Assembly: GCA_030686995.1 (NCBI GenBank)
Contig: CM060706.1
Coordinates: 140,949,505 to 141,013,504 of the forward strand
Source: Artemisia argyi
Taxonomy: Eukaryota > Streptophyta > Magnoliopsida > Asterales > Asteraceae
Length of the DNA stretch: 64,000 bases
Direction of reading: 5' to 3'
Below, piece after piece: positions 1-9,921 of this stretch; the first letter of the stretch is position 1, and each line of letters starts with the position of its first letter. The position numbers and the translations under genes are program-made. Below the pieces are notes generated by a model. It searched no databases and was not told where the DNA came from. It saw only the letters and a program-made list of their open reading frames with translations.

Positions 1-2
1 TT

Positions 3-1991
3 GATGTTATTGCTAAACTGCCTCATCCCACCACTGTTAAAGGAATAAGGAGTTTCCTTGGCCATGCCGGGTTTTATCGGAGATTCATTCAGGATTTCTC
101 CAAAATAGCCCGACCATTGACTCATCTTCTTGAAAAGGAAGCTCCTTTCATTTTTTCCCCTGAGTGCATCGAAGCTTTTTCTACTTTAAAGAAAAGGCTC
201 ACCGAGGCACCGATCCTTGTTGCCCCCGACTGGGACTTACCCTTCGAACTTATGTACGATGCTAGCGACTTCGCTATTGGTGCAGTTCTGGGGCAACGCA
301 AAACAAAACATTTTTAGCCAATACACTACGCAAGTAAGACCATGAGTGAAGCTCAAACGCACTATACCACCACAGAAAAAGAATTATTAGCTGTGGTATA
401 TGCCTTTGAGAAATTTAGGTCTTACTTAATCCTAACCAAATGCGTGGTGTACACGGACCATTCGGCTTTGAAATACCTGTTCACTAAACAGGACGCAAAG
501 CCAAGACTGCTCCGTTGGGTCCTGCTCCTTCACGAATTCGATATACTCATACGAGACAAAAAAGGATCAGAGAACCTTGCTGCTGATCACTTGTCCCGGT
601 TAGAGAATCCTCATCAGGATATTCTTGAGAGAAAAGAAATTAATGAAACTTTTCCTCTGGAGACTCTTAATCTAATCTCTACCCGGGATGATGCTACTAC
701 CCCATGGTTTGCCGACTTTGCAAATTACCATGCGGGAAATTTTGTTGTGAAAGGGATGTCGTCCCAACAGAAAAGAAAATTCTTTAAAGATGTGAAACAC
801 TACTTCTGGGACGACCCCTACTTGTTCAAAATCTGTGCGGATCAAGTCATCCGACGGTGTGTCCACGGCCAAGAAGCCATGGAAATTCTTAAAGCCTGTC
901 ATGATGGACCCACGGGGGGACATCATAACCCAAACTACACCGCCAAAAAAGTGTTTGATTCGGGATTCTTTTGGCCCACAATCTACAAAGACGCCCATGA
1001 ACTTATCAAAACCTGTGAAGCTTGCCAGCGTCACAGAAATATTTCCAAAAAGAATGAGATGCCACAAAACACCATCCAAGTCTGTGAAATATTTGATATG
1101 TGGGGCATTGATTTTATGGGGCCATTCCCGTCTTCACGAGGGAATAAATATATACTTGTGGTTGTCGACTATCTGTCAAAATGGGTTGAGGCAAAAGCCT
1201 TACCTACCAATGATGCCCGAGTAGTCGTTAAATTTCTGAAGTCTCTCTTTGCCAGATTCGGAACTCCTCGTGCCATTATCAGTGATCGTGGCACACACTT
1301 CTGCAATGAACAATTTGCAAAAGTGATGTTGAAATATGGTGTAACTCACTGTCTTTCAACTGCATACCACCTACAAACAAGTGGGCAGGTGGAGGTCTCG
1401 AATCGGGGTATCAAGAGAATTCTGGAGAGGACGGTTGGAGAAAACCGTGCCTCTTGGTCGGATAAGCTGGATGATGCATTATGGGCTTTTCGCACTGCTT
1501 ACAAAACACCCATCGGGTGTACTCCATATAAGCTAGTGTACGGGAAGGCATGTCATCTTCCGATCGAATTAGAGCATAAGGCCTACTGGGCCTTGAAACA
1601 TGCAAATTTCGACCTCCACACAGCGGGTGATCACCGCAAGGTTCAACTAAATGAATTAAATGAACTTCGTGATCAAGCTTATGAGAATTCTTTAATTTAC
1701 AAAGAAAAAACCAAGAAGATACACGACTCTAAAATCAAAAACCGTGTTTTCAACATCGGTGACAGAGTCCTTCTCTTCAATTCACGATTGAAGATATTCT
1801 CAGGAAAGCTTAAAACCCGTTGGTCTGGGCCATTCACTGTCACAAAAGTATTTCCATACGGAACTGTTGAATTATCTCAACCTGACGGTTCCAACTTTAA
1901 AGTGAATGGCCATCAGTTAAAGCACTACTTTGGAGGGGATGTACCACAAATGGTTGTCCCAGATCTCCGAACTTTCCCCACGAACCAATGA
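3..1991 (+). pseudogene. Gypsy pol: RT C-terminus, RNase H, integrase; one in-frame stop
   Basis: One reading frame runs from base 3 to the stop at 1989-1991, broken only by TAG at 315-317, between the RNase H entry motif (YDASDFAIGAVLG) and HYASKTM. A single C-to-T change of a CAG would explain it. RT is represented only by its thumb/connection part (FLGHAGFYRRFI). RNase H shows [10 protein letters not shown]. Integrase has an H-H-C-C zinc finger (GGHHN, then CEACQRH) and the D, D, E residues in WGIDFMG, SDRGTHF and GQVEVSNR. The C-terminus has the [10 protein letters not shown] block of Gypsy integrases. The longest intact stretch is 342-1991 (549 codons). There are no frameshifts, so the copy is recent but not functional as read. 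Confidence 0.92.
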
Positions 1992-1999
1992 ATTCGGGG

Positions 2000-2023
2000 A
2001 TCGAGTCAAGCTAGCGACTCGAT
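2000..2023 (+). other. Stem-loop just after pol stop
   Basis: Perfect 8-bp stem ATCGAGTC / GACTCGAT with an 8-nt loop, starting 9 nt after the pol stop codon. The gag-only element has a counterpart after its own stop (GAGTC ... GACTC, 9089-9107), so the position is shared by the two elements. Confidence 0.6.
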
Positions 2024-2043
2024 GAACAAAAACAGTAGCAACA

Positions 2044-2063
2044 ACATGGGTTTTCACCCATGT
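2044..2063 (+). other. Stem-loop in Gypsy 3' tail
   Basis: Perfect 8-bp stem ACATGGGT / ACCCATGT around loop TTTC. It lies about 30 nt upstream of the first purine tract (AGTGTGGGGGAG, about 2094-2105). The gag-only element has a weaker TGGG ... CCCA hairpin at 9130-9143 in the corresponding place. Confidence 0.55.
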
Positions 2064-2265
2064 CTCTGACTTCTTTCTACTTTCTAACACCCTAGTGTGG
2101 GGGAGTGGCCGTCCCCTGCAGCTATTTGAAATTTATATATCTAAAAAAAATAAAAAATGTGTGATTGTATGTAAATATGAATAAAGTGAAAAATAAAAAA
2201 TGATATTTTCACAGTTAGCTTATAATATTATCTGTTCAAATAGTCGGCATAATAGCCGGGACTTT

Positions 2266-2285
2266 GAATATTGAGGACAATATTC
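2266..2285 (+). other. Stem-loop upstream of internal purine tract
   Basis: Perfect stem GAATATTG / CAATATTC with loop AGGA, followed after 5 nt by TAAGTGTGGGGGAGG and a long G run (about 2291-2316). It matches the hairpin at 9922-9941 with a compensatory pair change (T-A here, C-G there). Confidence 0.7.
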
Positions 2286-2410
2286 AGTTCTAAGTGTGGG
2301 GGAGGGGGGGGGGGGATTCTAGCGAATTTTATCATATTATATCTTCTAGTACCCCCATTTTTGGCCCAAAATTTTCAAAATTTTTTTCACTTTATTGCAA
2401 AATTTTTGTG

Positions 2411-2831
2411 GTAATCAGTCCGCCATGTCTAAACGACAAAAGGATTGGCTAAACCAGGAGCAAACGGTTCTTGGTAAAGATATCTCAAACCCGTTGATGG
2501 CTTGCAATTTGCCCAAAATTGTATGGTAAATCAACTCGCCATATCCCAATAAGTGAATGAGTTGGCTAGCCCGCAAGATTATGGCTTGTGGTAAAGGCCG
2601 TGGAAAAACCATAATTGGTAATTAGCTCACCAAAATGTTGACTATTCCATCAAGAGTTGGCTAGTCCAGAAGCAAACGGCTTTTGGTAAAGACAAATCAA
2701 ATCCGTTGACAGCCGGTGGTTTGCTCAAAATCACATGGTTATCTGGTGGACCATAGTTCTTACTTGAATCGATACATCTGGCTACTCCAGAAGTGATGAC
2801 TTTTGGTAAAGAGTTTTCAAATCCATCAAGT
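2411..2831 (+). repeat. Degenerate tandem repeat in Gypsy 3' tail, about 4 units
   Basis: Four diverged units start at about 2411, 2526, 2618 and 2738 (about 92-120 bp each). They share the order GTAATCA..., TTGGCTA, a CAGGAGCAAACGG-like block, TTGGTAAAGA, and TCAAATCCGTTGA. It lies between the internal purine tract and the terminal one. No coding potential is seen. Confidence 0.65.
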
Positions 2832-2843
2832 TTTTCTCAAAAG

Positions 2844-2862
2844 ATTGCTAGAGACTAGCAAT
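2844..2862 (+). other. Stem-loop directly upstream of the PPT
   Basis: Perfect 8-bp stem ATTGCTAG / CTAGCAAT with loop AGA. The polypurine tract (AGTGTGGGGGAT) and then the 3' LTR follow within 5 nt. The gag-only element has the same arrangement at 11491-11512. Confidence 0.7.
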
Positions 2863-2867
2863 GTTTT

Positions 2868-2879
2868 AGTGTGGGGGAT
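2868..2879 (+). promoter_or_regulatory. Polypurine tract (PPT) of the Athila-like element
   Basis: AGTGTGGGGGAT abuts the LTR start TGATGAG at 2880. This is the expected place for the plus-strand primer. Similar tracts occur upstream at about 2094 and 2292. Confidence 0.75.
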
Positions 2880-3742
2880 TGATGAGTGTCTAAATACTCA
2901 TTATATAATACCAATCTGAACTGCCAAAACATCCAAAAATACTCAAATATGCATCATAATACTGAAAATATCCTAGGAATGTGTTTTATATGTTTCAGAT
3001 GCAAAATAATCAAAAACAGATGAAAAATGAACAAAGTTTGCATAATTGGCAGTTTCAGTCCCTCAACTTTCAAAAATTGTCAAATCTTGTCCCTGGTTAT
3101 TCTAAAAACTTGAAAAAGTCACCAAAGGTCCTTTTAAATCAAAAAGTTACATAATAAGTCCTTTGGTGCAAAGTTTCACAAAATGTCAAGTTTAGTCCCT
3201 AAACTTTGAAAAATGACAAAAATGGTCCCTGGGATATTAAAACTTTGAGGAAAACAAATTTTGTCCTTGTACTTCTCATATATGGCAGGATTGGTCCTTG
3301 ATTGCAAGTTTGGTGAAATTACAAAACAGGTCCCTGAAGTTTGGTGATTTGGCAGATATAGTCCTTGGAAATTTAAAAGTGGAAAAATCATCAAAGGTCC
3401 ATGTACTATTCATCATATGGCAAAACACACCCCCTGAAATACTTTGGATGAATGCCAAATTACACCCCTCAAAATTCAGGAAATTGCATAATTGGTCCTT
3501 GTGAATTTACAAACCAAACCGGACCCTTAATAATATCACAAACCAAATCCAAGTCCAATCCATATCCTATCAAACCCACTCCCTCTATTTTTGGGCCAAA
3601 CACACAAAAGCTCACCACCCCTTTTATAATACCAGGGTCAAACGTTGACCCTGAGTCAAATACCGGTCAAACCCACTCCCTTTCCCCTCCCAGGTGGGCC
3701 TATCAACTGCACCCGGTTGACTGGTTGGTTTGGGAGGAGTCA
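2880..3742 (+). repeat. 3' LTR of the Athila-like element (863 bp)
   Basis: Starts TGATGAGTGTC after the PPT and ends GGAGGAGTCA. The start matches the solo LTR at 47848 closely. The last about 30 bp match the end of the solo LTR at 18470 (CACCCGGTTGA.TGGTT ... GGAGGAGTCA). It is far shorter than those two (1.9 kb and 3.5 kb), so the middle, including any clear TATA region, seems to be missing. From about 3040 to 3520 it consists of irregular repeats around GGTCCYTG/AGTCCCT, each 30-60 bp apart. Confidence 0.85.
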
Positions 3743-4010
3743 GCTTGTTATATAAATTTCATGTTATGATATGAATATGTTTGCAGCTACATATGGTGGT
3801 TGATATGAATCTATAAGTATGTTTGACCTACATAGCATTTGAGCAAAGATTTGCTAAACTAAAATCATATACTTATGCAAAAGAAGTTGCGAAGTTACAC
3901 TACATTAGTTTGTTCAGTACACTACATCTAAATATTACATTAAGTTGTCCATACACTTCATCTAAGCTAGACCTGCACATACTTACAAGCTATACCAGTG
4001 GATGTTCATG

Positions 4011-4436
4011 TTAATTTTTGGTTTCGGAATATAGAATCTTGTACTTCCACAAGTATTCCGCCATTCGTTCACGATAAGCTAGACCTGCAATTAAAGGTTT
4101 GTTTACCTTTAATGGCATATTATGACACAACCGATAAAGGTTTATACAAGCCCATATTCCGCAATCACTATGTGAACATCCTTGTGTGGGGACATCCTTT
4201 CCACGTTTCCAAGTTAACGTATAACCATCAGCCTGTATGCCTTTTGACTCCAACACACCCTCGTCATTAAGATACTTTGTCAAATACTTTTCAAATGCAC
4301 TTGGCATGGTGATATTCCACCAGTCTCGTTTTCTTGTAAATTTAGGAAGCGAGTTAAACACTGTCACAACACCAGTACGTATGACAAGCTCACCTGTCGC
4401 CCAATGCACTCCAGGTTCATTTATTGGAAAAAGTAC
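4011..4436 (-). pseudogene. Ulp1-like locus, last segment (peptidase His and Cys)
   Basis: Opens after a TGTAG acceptor and ends at TAA (4011-4013). It shows VHWA with the expected catalytic His, VVTVFNSL where the family has a V-Y-D-S-L Asp (here Asn), then PTQGCSHSDCGIW with the oxyanion Gln and catalytic Cys. About 140 residues. With the Asp replaced, activity is doubtful even apart from the upstream breaks. Confidence 0.75.
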
Positions 4437-4531
4437 CTACATTTTACCAAAAAATAAAATTTTATACACGACAACAATAAAGTTCCAAAAAAAAAATAAC
4501 TATGGATCAGCTAAGGATAAGTTATGATGAC

Positions 4532-4678
4532 CTTTTCGACATCCGTCCAAGGCAGTGGATACTTTGTACCGTTTGCCCAATAGGGTCGTAGCATATTGTC
4601 CATGACAGCAGGACAGAAAAATGCACTGGCCATAGCCCAATCGGCATCTTGTTGTCGGAATGTCCACATCAAGTCAAC
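4532..4678 (-). pseudogene. Ulp1-like locus, segment J
   Basis: 49 codons between a CCTATAG acceptor and an AAG|GTCATC donor, phase 0 at both ends. It encodes a DLMWTFRQQDADW-type helix that precedes the catalytic His region in plant Ulp1-like proteins. Confidence 0.6.
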
Positions 4679-4798
4679 CTATAGGTCTATATGCTATTGT
4701 TTGAATACAGTTGTATGTAAGTTAAGGTATGCTGAAAGTCAGTATCCATAGACAAACAAATTTATAATTGAAAACTATCGATAAATTGTTATACGTAC

Positions 4799-4990
4799 CT
4801 CGTCCCTTAGCCATCCAGAGCTACAATCATCCATGGCCAATAAACACTTCCAGAAACGGACATCAGCAACCGTGTCTTCACTACCCCATGGAAACATGAA
4901 CTTAATGTTCATGTTTGTTTCAACAAAGTTTTGAATCGCAACTGGCACATTCACCTCTTTTCTCTTCGCATTGGGACCTCTTTCCAAGTT
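4799..4990 (-). pseudogene. Ulp1-like locus, segment I
   Basis: 64 codons from TTATTTCAG| to GACGAG|GTACG, phase 0. FWKCLLAMDDCSSGWLRDE is the start of the Ulp1-like domain (a W-L followed by an acidic residue). Confidence 0.65.
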
Positions 4991-5093
4991 CTGAAATAAA
5001 TGATAAGTGTAGTTAAAGAAGAATGATTTTCTCAGTTTCAAAGTTTAATCGTAATAGGAAAAGCGAGAAAGAGATCTTCAAAATTTTACATAC

Positions 5094-5245
5094 CTCAACA
5101 AATGGTTGCAATGGTGGTAGTTCCAAATGTTGGTCAAAATCAGGCGCGACAGGAGGGGATAATTTTTGATATTTGTTTTTGAATGTACGACTTCGCAAAA
5201 CTCTAGGAGTAGTGTCCAGAAGTTTGGTATAAGGGGAGTTGTTAT
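5094..5245 (-). pseudogene. Ulp1-like locus, segment H (3' piece)
   Basis: Continues the segment at 12941-13037 once the retroelement and one ATTTC duplication are removed. The joined frame stays open and runs to GTTGAG|GTATG at 5094. It encodes a Pro/Leu-rich linker (PPVAPDFDQHLELPPLQ). Confidence 0.65.
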
Positions 5246-5250
5246 ATTTC
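5246..5250. repeat. Target-site duplication ATTTC, left copy
   Basis: Identical to 12941-12945, immediately outside the two LTRs of the gag-only element. Confidence 0.95.
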
Positions 5251-5456
5251 TGATGAGGCGAAAAATGATCCGTTTTTAGGGGGTCATTTAAGCCCGAATC
5301 CGACTTTATTTGATCAAATATTGCCCTAAATCGTTCCTTTTGTGATTTTAGGTGTTTGGAGAGTGAATTCTGGAAAAGAAGCTATTTTGGACATTTTTGG
5401 AGCATAAAAGTGAAGAAAACGGCTAAGTACCTAATTTGCATGCTGAAAATACAAGG

Positions 5457-5677
5457 TGACGGCGTCAAGACCATCAGCTTGACGGCGTCAGACATGAAGA
5501 ATTAAATATCGAAGGTGGTGACGGCGTCAGAAGGACTCGTGACGGCGTCAAAGTAGCAAAATTAATATACCGTGGGTGGTGACGGCGTCACATAGGCCGT
5601 CATAAATGGATCAAGGCCGTCCGAGGAAGTATATGGCGGCGAGGTGACGGCGTCAGAAGTTACTCTTGACGCCGTCA
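5457..5677 (+). promoter_or_regulatory. Cluster of seven TGACGGCGTCA motifs in U3
   Basis: Copies at 5457, 5480, 5519, 5540, 5580 and 5645, plus the reverse form TGACGCCGTCA at 5667. Each is an 11-bp near-palindrome with two inward TGACG half sites, the core bound by TGA-type bZIP factors. The TATA box follows 12 bp after the last copy. The cluster is repeated exactly in the 3' LTR (+6280) and two more copies lie at 9514 and 9537. Enhancer function is inferred. Confidence 0.7.
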
Positions 5678-5688
5678 GACTGTTTTTC

Positions 5689-5697
5689 CTATATATA
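5689..5697 (+). promoter_or_regulatory. TATA box of the 5' LTR
   Basis: CTATATATAG right after the bZIP-like motif cluster; the same sequence lies at about 11969-11977 in the 3' LTR. No other TATA candidate in the LTR sits so close to upstream motifs. Confidence 0.65.
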
Positions 5698-6666
5698 GTT
5701 TTCTAGTTTTTTTTCATTAAAGGAAGAGAAGTTTTGGTGAAACCCTAAAGACGATTTTGGTGCCTCTTTTACAGGTTTTTCAAGGGTTCCAAACCCTTGA
5801 GACCTTGCATTGTAATTGAGATAAGTGTACTTTCAATTCAATCAATATGTCTATGTGTTGGTTGTTTATCTCTTGTTCTTGTCTCAATTCTACTATGCTA
5901 GGCTAGATCTCTCTTGTGTTTGCTTAGATCTAATGAAACCTAGATGTTGATTATGTGTTGATTACTTGTCTATTCTTGTTTTGAATGAATGATTTATATG
6001 TTAGGCTTAAGAAAACTGGCAGATCTCCAAATGGTAACATGCTTAAACGTCTTAAGAAACATGAACCGAGGCGTACTAGGTCTTTATTGGTTGTATTTAA
6101 TGCATGAGCCACTGTTTACAATCCCTATAGTTGTGCTGGGTCATGGTGTAGGAGGAGATAAGAGCTCATAGAGTTGAGGAGTTATGTATGCCACCCCACG
6201 AATGGTATTAAGGAATACAATCCGTCATTCATACAAGTGTAACAAGTAATTAACATGTAAAAGATATCTAGGGAGTAATGAAGTCTAAGTAAACACAATT
6301 TCTCCAACCACTGCTCACAACCTTAGTATAATTTAGTTTAATTTCATTTTTAGTATTTTATTTTGATTGCATCTTAGTATTGGGTTAGTTGAATAGCAAC
6401 TAATTCCGCCCACTCTTCCAAAACCCGAGATTTTTACTTGCTTTCTAAAAAATATAAAAACACAAAAATAATCATCCCTCACCTTTAGAACTAGTATTTA
6501 GGTTTTCTAATCCTAGCGACACTATTCCTAAGCTGAACGATCAATCCCCCGGTACTTGTCACTATACTATACTACAACGATCAGGTACACTGCCTGGTGG
6601 GGGTTGTAAGCTTTTCGAGATCCCTCGAGAGGTAAAGCAAGGTGCGATTCCCACGCATCAAGTTTT

Positions 6667-6685
6667 TGGCGCCGCAGCCTGGGGA
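6667..6685 (+). promoter_or_regulatory. Primer binding site (tRNA-Asp-like)
   Basis: TGGCGCCGCAGCCTGGGGA begins 6 nt after the 5' LTR. The first eight bases match the 3' end expected of plant tRNA-Asp, the primer used by Athila-type elements; the remainder matches with a few differences. Confidence 0.7.
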
Positions 6686-6836
6686 ATAGTTATTGTCTAG
6701 GTTAGGATTTCTTTTTATTAGGTCTACTTGCTAGATTCCTTTCTAGTAAGATTTTTATTTTTATTTTTTTTTAGGTCATCTTTAGTCTATCTTATTTCTT
6801 CGTGCCTTTGTTCGTAACTCTTTACCATCCGACATC

Positions 6837-9074
6837 ATGGAAGGTGGTAACATCTTTGAACCCATCATCCCACCACAACAAAACCCACCATTAGAACCCC
6901 TTAGGCCCCGAACCTTAGGAGAGTATTCCCGACCTAGCCACCAAGGCTACCGAAACACCATTGAGCTCACCGGAGCCAATGTGACCCCCTTGCGATCCGA
7001 CACCATCCGGTTGGTGCAAAGCGGATGTGCATTCCATGGACTTCGTTCCGAAAATCCAAACCAACACCTTAAGGACTTCCTCAAAATCGTAGATTCCATA
7101 GACCTAGGTGTTGAAACTAGAGAGACTACCCGTTTACGCCTATTCCAATTCTCTCTACGGGATCAAGCTAGTCAATGGCTTGAGCGTTTACCCGCGGGAT
7201 CCATCACCACATGGGATGATCTCACCACTCGTTTCCTTGCTCAATTTTTCCCACCGGGGAGAACTACTAAACTTAGGAATGACATCTTGATGTTTCAACA
7301 ACGTCAAAATGAATCTCTTTATGAAGCATGGACTCGTTTCAAGGACTTACTCCAAAAAGTCCCTCATCATGGCATAGATCTTTGGCTCCAAGTCCAAATC
7401 TTCTATGACCATATCGACATCTCCATGAGGCGAACCATTGACCAATCGGCCGGTGGTAAGCTACGTGATCTTAGTGCGGAACAATCATGGGAACTCATAG
7501 AAGATCTTGCTCTCTATGACAATGAAAGTTGGAATGATCCCCGTGATTTGAACAAAACGGTCAAGGCAATATCTTTGCCTTCGAATAATTCAAGCACTCC
7601 CGACCGTAGGATCATGGAACTTGAGGACCAAGTCAAGTTTCTCATGAAATCTTACGAAGCTCCGAAGCATTCAAGCCAAGTGAACAAAATCACTTCTTCA
7701 TGCGAATTATGTAGTGGTCCCCATGACACTCGTGATTGTGTGGAACTCCCCGGAACAGCTTTTGCGGACTACGCATCCACGCGTACCGACGAAGCGGGAG
7801 ATAGGTGGTACACTTTCAAGCCCGAGCCAAACACATACGGTAATTCATATAACCCCTCATGGAAAAATCACCCAAACCTTAGGTGGAAACAAAATCAACC
7901 AAATTCTTCCAATCCGCCTAATCGTTACCAATCAAACGGTTCCCCATCCAACCGTACCTTCAACAACAATCCTTCTAACAACTATGGTAGTACCAACAAT
8001 CTTGAAGGATTGATGTCGAAATTTATGGCATCTCAAGAAGCTCGCATAGCTAGGTTTGAAACCGAATTCAACCAACAACAAACGGAGATGACCAACAAGA
8101 TCGACAACTTGTTGAAAGCCCTCAACAACCAAACATTAGCCACACCTAGGAAGGACACTAGGGACACCAATAGTGGAATCCAAGTTAAGGACCCCTCATC
8201 ATCCAAACATGTCCACTTTGTCAATGTTGTCACCATTAAGCCGATAGATAGGGAGATAGAGGAGAGTGACAAAGATGAAGTTAGAGTAGAAGCCAATAGT
8301 GAGGATGAGAGTAGGGAAGTTGAGGTTAATAAGGATGAGGAATTAGAGGAGGTAGAACCTATAGAGGAGTATTTTGATAAGTTGCCAACCACGGAAGAAC
8401 GGGAATACCATAAGGATTTATTCGATAGTCCCGAGACAACATATATCTTTGGCGACCCCCTGATCAAAATGGGAGACCCCTCTAACATTAACATCCCATG
8501 CAATATCGGGCACATGCATGTATGGAAAGCTTACATAGACCCTAGATCCCCCGTGAACATCATGTCTAGGACTTATTACAATTGGGTGATGAAGAAGCAA
8601 CTCAATTTTAGGATGATGCCCGGTAAAAGTTGGATAAGTAATTTTGCAGGAAGAGTTAAGGGAGTACATGTGATTATAGGGAATCTCACCTATGAGATTG
8701 ATTTTATGATAGTGGAAGACACGCGTCCGGTGATAGATGCTTGCCTAAGTCAAATAATATCTGGGAAACCATTTGTTGAGGCCACTAGGATGAGTTATGA
8801 TCCGACGTTAGGGATAGTTAGATTCAAGAAAGACAATGATGAGGTTGCTTATCAAATGCCCTACAAGATCGAACAATACCGCCTTCTCTCTAATTTCGAA
8901 AAGGAACGTAAGCAAGCGGCTTATTATAGGAATGAGGAGGATAGACGTAGAGGAGTAGAGTATGTTAGAAATAGGATGCTTGGTTTCTACAAAGAATGCT
9001 TGCAACTAGGTCCGGAATACAAAACTGGTTTAGAAGACGACCTAGAGAGTGGAACCAATGATGAGATCACGTAG
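6837..9074 (+). CDS. Gag with protease-like domain, gag-only Gypsy element (745 aa)
   Basis: Intact ORF starting ATGGAAGG. A retrotransposon gag core spans about residues 60-210 (LFQFSLRDQASQWLERLP, FLAQFFPPGR, ESLYEAWTRFKDLL). A compact CELC...H...C zinc knuckle follows near 290. The middle is Asn/Pro/Ser-rich, then a coiled-coil-like stretch (about 390-440) and an acidic block (about 480-520). From about 545 there is a retropepsin-like region (YIDPRSPVNIMSR, YEIDFMIVED, GKPFVEATR) where the usual D-S/T-G reads D-P-R-S, so catalysis is uncertain. It ends KIEQY...FYKECLQLGPEY, wording I associate with Asteraceae Gypsy polyproteins. Role: capsid formation and RNA packaging. RT and integrase are absent. 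Confidence 0.9.
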   Translation: MEGGNIFEPIIPPQQNPPLEPLRPRTLGEYSRPSHQGYRNTIELTGANVTPLRSDTIRLVQSGCAFHGLRSENPNQHLKDFLKIVDSIDLGVETRETTRLRLFQFSLRDQASQWLERLPAGSITTWDDLTTRFLAQFFPPGRTTKLRNDILMFQQRQNESLYEAWTRFKDLLQKVPHHGIDLWLQVQIFYDHIDISMRRTIDQSAGGKLRDLSAEQSWELIEDLALYDNESWNDPRDLNKTVKAISLPSNNSSTPDRRIMELEDQVKFLMKSYEAPKHSSQVNKITSSCELCSGPHDTRDCVELPGTAFADYASTRTDEAGDRWYTFKPEPNTYGNSYNPSWKNHPNLRWKQNQPNSSNPPNRYQSNGSPSNRTFNNNPSNNYGSTNNLEGLMSKFMASQEARIARFETEFNQQQTEMTNKIDNLLKALNNQTLATPRKDTRDTNSGIQVKDPSSSKHVHFVNVVTIKPIDREIEESDKDEVRVEANSEDESREVEVNKDEELEEVEPIEEYFDKLPTTEEREYHKDLFDSPETTYIFGDPLIKMGDPSNINIPCNIGHMHVWKAYIDPRSPVNIMSRTYYNWVMKKQLNFRMMPGKSWISNFAGRVKGVHVIIGNLTYEIDFMIVEDTRPVIDACLSQIISGKPFVEATRMSYDPTLGIVRFKKDNDEVAYQMPYKIEQYRLLSNFEKERKQAAYYRNEEDRRRGVEYVRNRMLGFYKECLQLGPEYKTGLEDDLESGTNDEIT

Positions 9075-9921
9075 TAACCCACGACTTTGAGTCTAGCTAC
9101 AAGACTCGTAAATAAAGAAAAGCGCTTCTTGGGAGGCAACCCATGTTTTGTGTGATTTTATTTGTTTGATTGTTATTTGCTTCCGTATGCATGCTTTGTT
9201 TTTATTGTTGGTTGATCATGTTTCTCTACTAAAATGTGGAAATACTTTATTATGTTGTTTAGCCTAGTCTTAACTTCAACCTAAAGGTATTTTTGCAAAA
9301 GATAAGTGTAAGGGGAAACCCCAAATATGTTTTTAAGAAACAAACCGATCATGATTCTCCACAATATTTAATGAACATGTATATTCGTATTTGTTAGAGT
9401 CAAATGCTTGTATTGAGTCATAATGAAGTTTTGCAGGATTTTCCAGGAAGTAGGACAAAGTTTTTCCAGAAATTTTCCGGAAACTTAACATAAGAATTTC
9501 TGCAGGTCCATTCTGACGGCGTCAGGGTATTGCTCTTGACGGCGTCAGGAGTTAAAATCTGGAAATTTTACCGGTTTTGTTTTTCTAACGGAGTCTTATG
9601 GTTTTTGTGGATTATTAAGTTTTATAATCTCCAGGAAATTTGCAAACTTCATTCCACAAGCATTATATCTTACTTTGTTTTCTAGGATTTAGTAACTTAT
9701 ATAGGATGCCGCCGATTTTACGCGAGGTTGCCTTGTCTACTTTTGTCAGGATTTACAGGTTATTTGTGACAAGAAGATGATTTATATTCTGGAAGGGAAG
9801 CTTTGATTGTTCGTTTTCTTGGAGGAAGATTTAACCTGGCCAACCTAAAATCCATACCGAGCGAATCAGGGGAGTATTTGATTTCATTCTCTTTACTTTT
9901 TAACTTTTACATTCTTTACTT

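Larger units (their letters stand above)
1..3742 (+). mobile_element. Ty3/Gypsy (Athila-like) retrotransposon, 3' part only
   Basis: The element enters from the left window edge inside reverse transcriptase and runs through RNase H and integrase (to 1991), a non-coding tail (1992-2879) and the 3' LTR (2880-3742). The pol wording ([21 protein letters not shown]) is of the Athila/Tat type; this lineage call is from memory. The tail holds several perfect hairpins, three AGTGTGGGGG purine tracts and a degenerate tandem repeat. The 5' LTR lies outside the window, so the target duplication cannot be checked. No env-like ORF is visible between pol and the LTR. Confidence 0.9.
5251..6660 (+). repeat. 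5' LTR of the gag-only element
   Basis: Starts TGATGAGGCG, ends CCACGCATCA, 1,410 bp, same length as the 3' LTR. U3 carries the TGACGGCGTCA cluster (5457-5677) just before a TATA box. A 60-codon ORF (5989-6171) is present in both copies but has no sign of being a gene. Confidence 0.95.

Noticed and set aside
672..1079. 135-codon minus-strand ORF opposite the Gypsy integrase
   Set aside because: Shadow of the pol frame; integrase motifs are on the plus strand.
5989..6171. 60-codon ORF in the LTR, repeated at 12269-12451
   Set aside because: It is duplicated only because the LTRs are. No homology or codon bias seen; it lies downstream of the TATA box in untranslated RNA.
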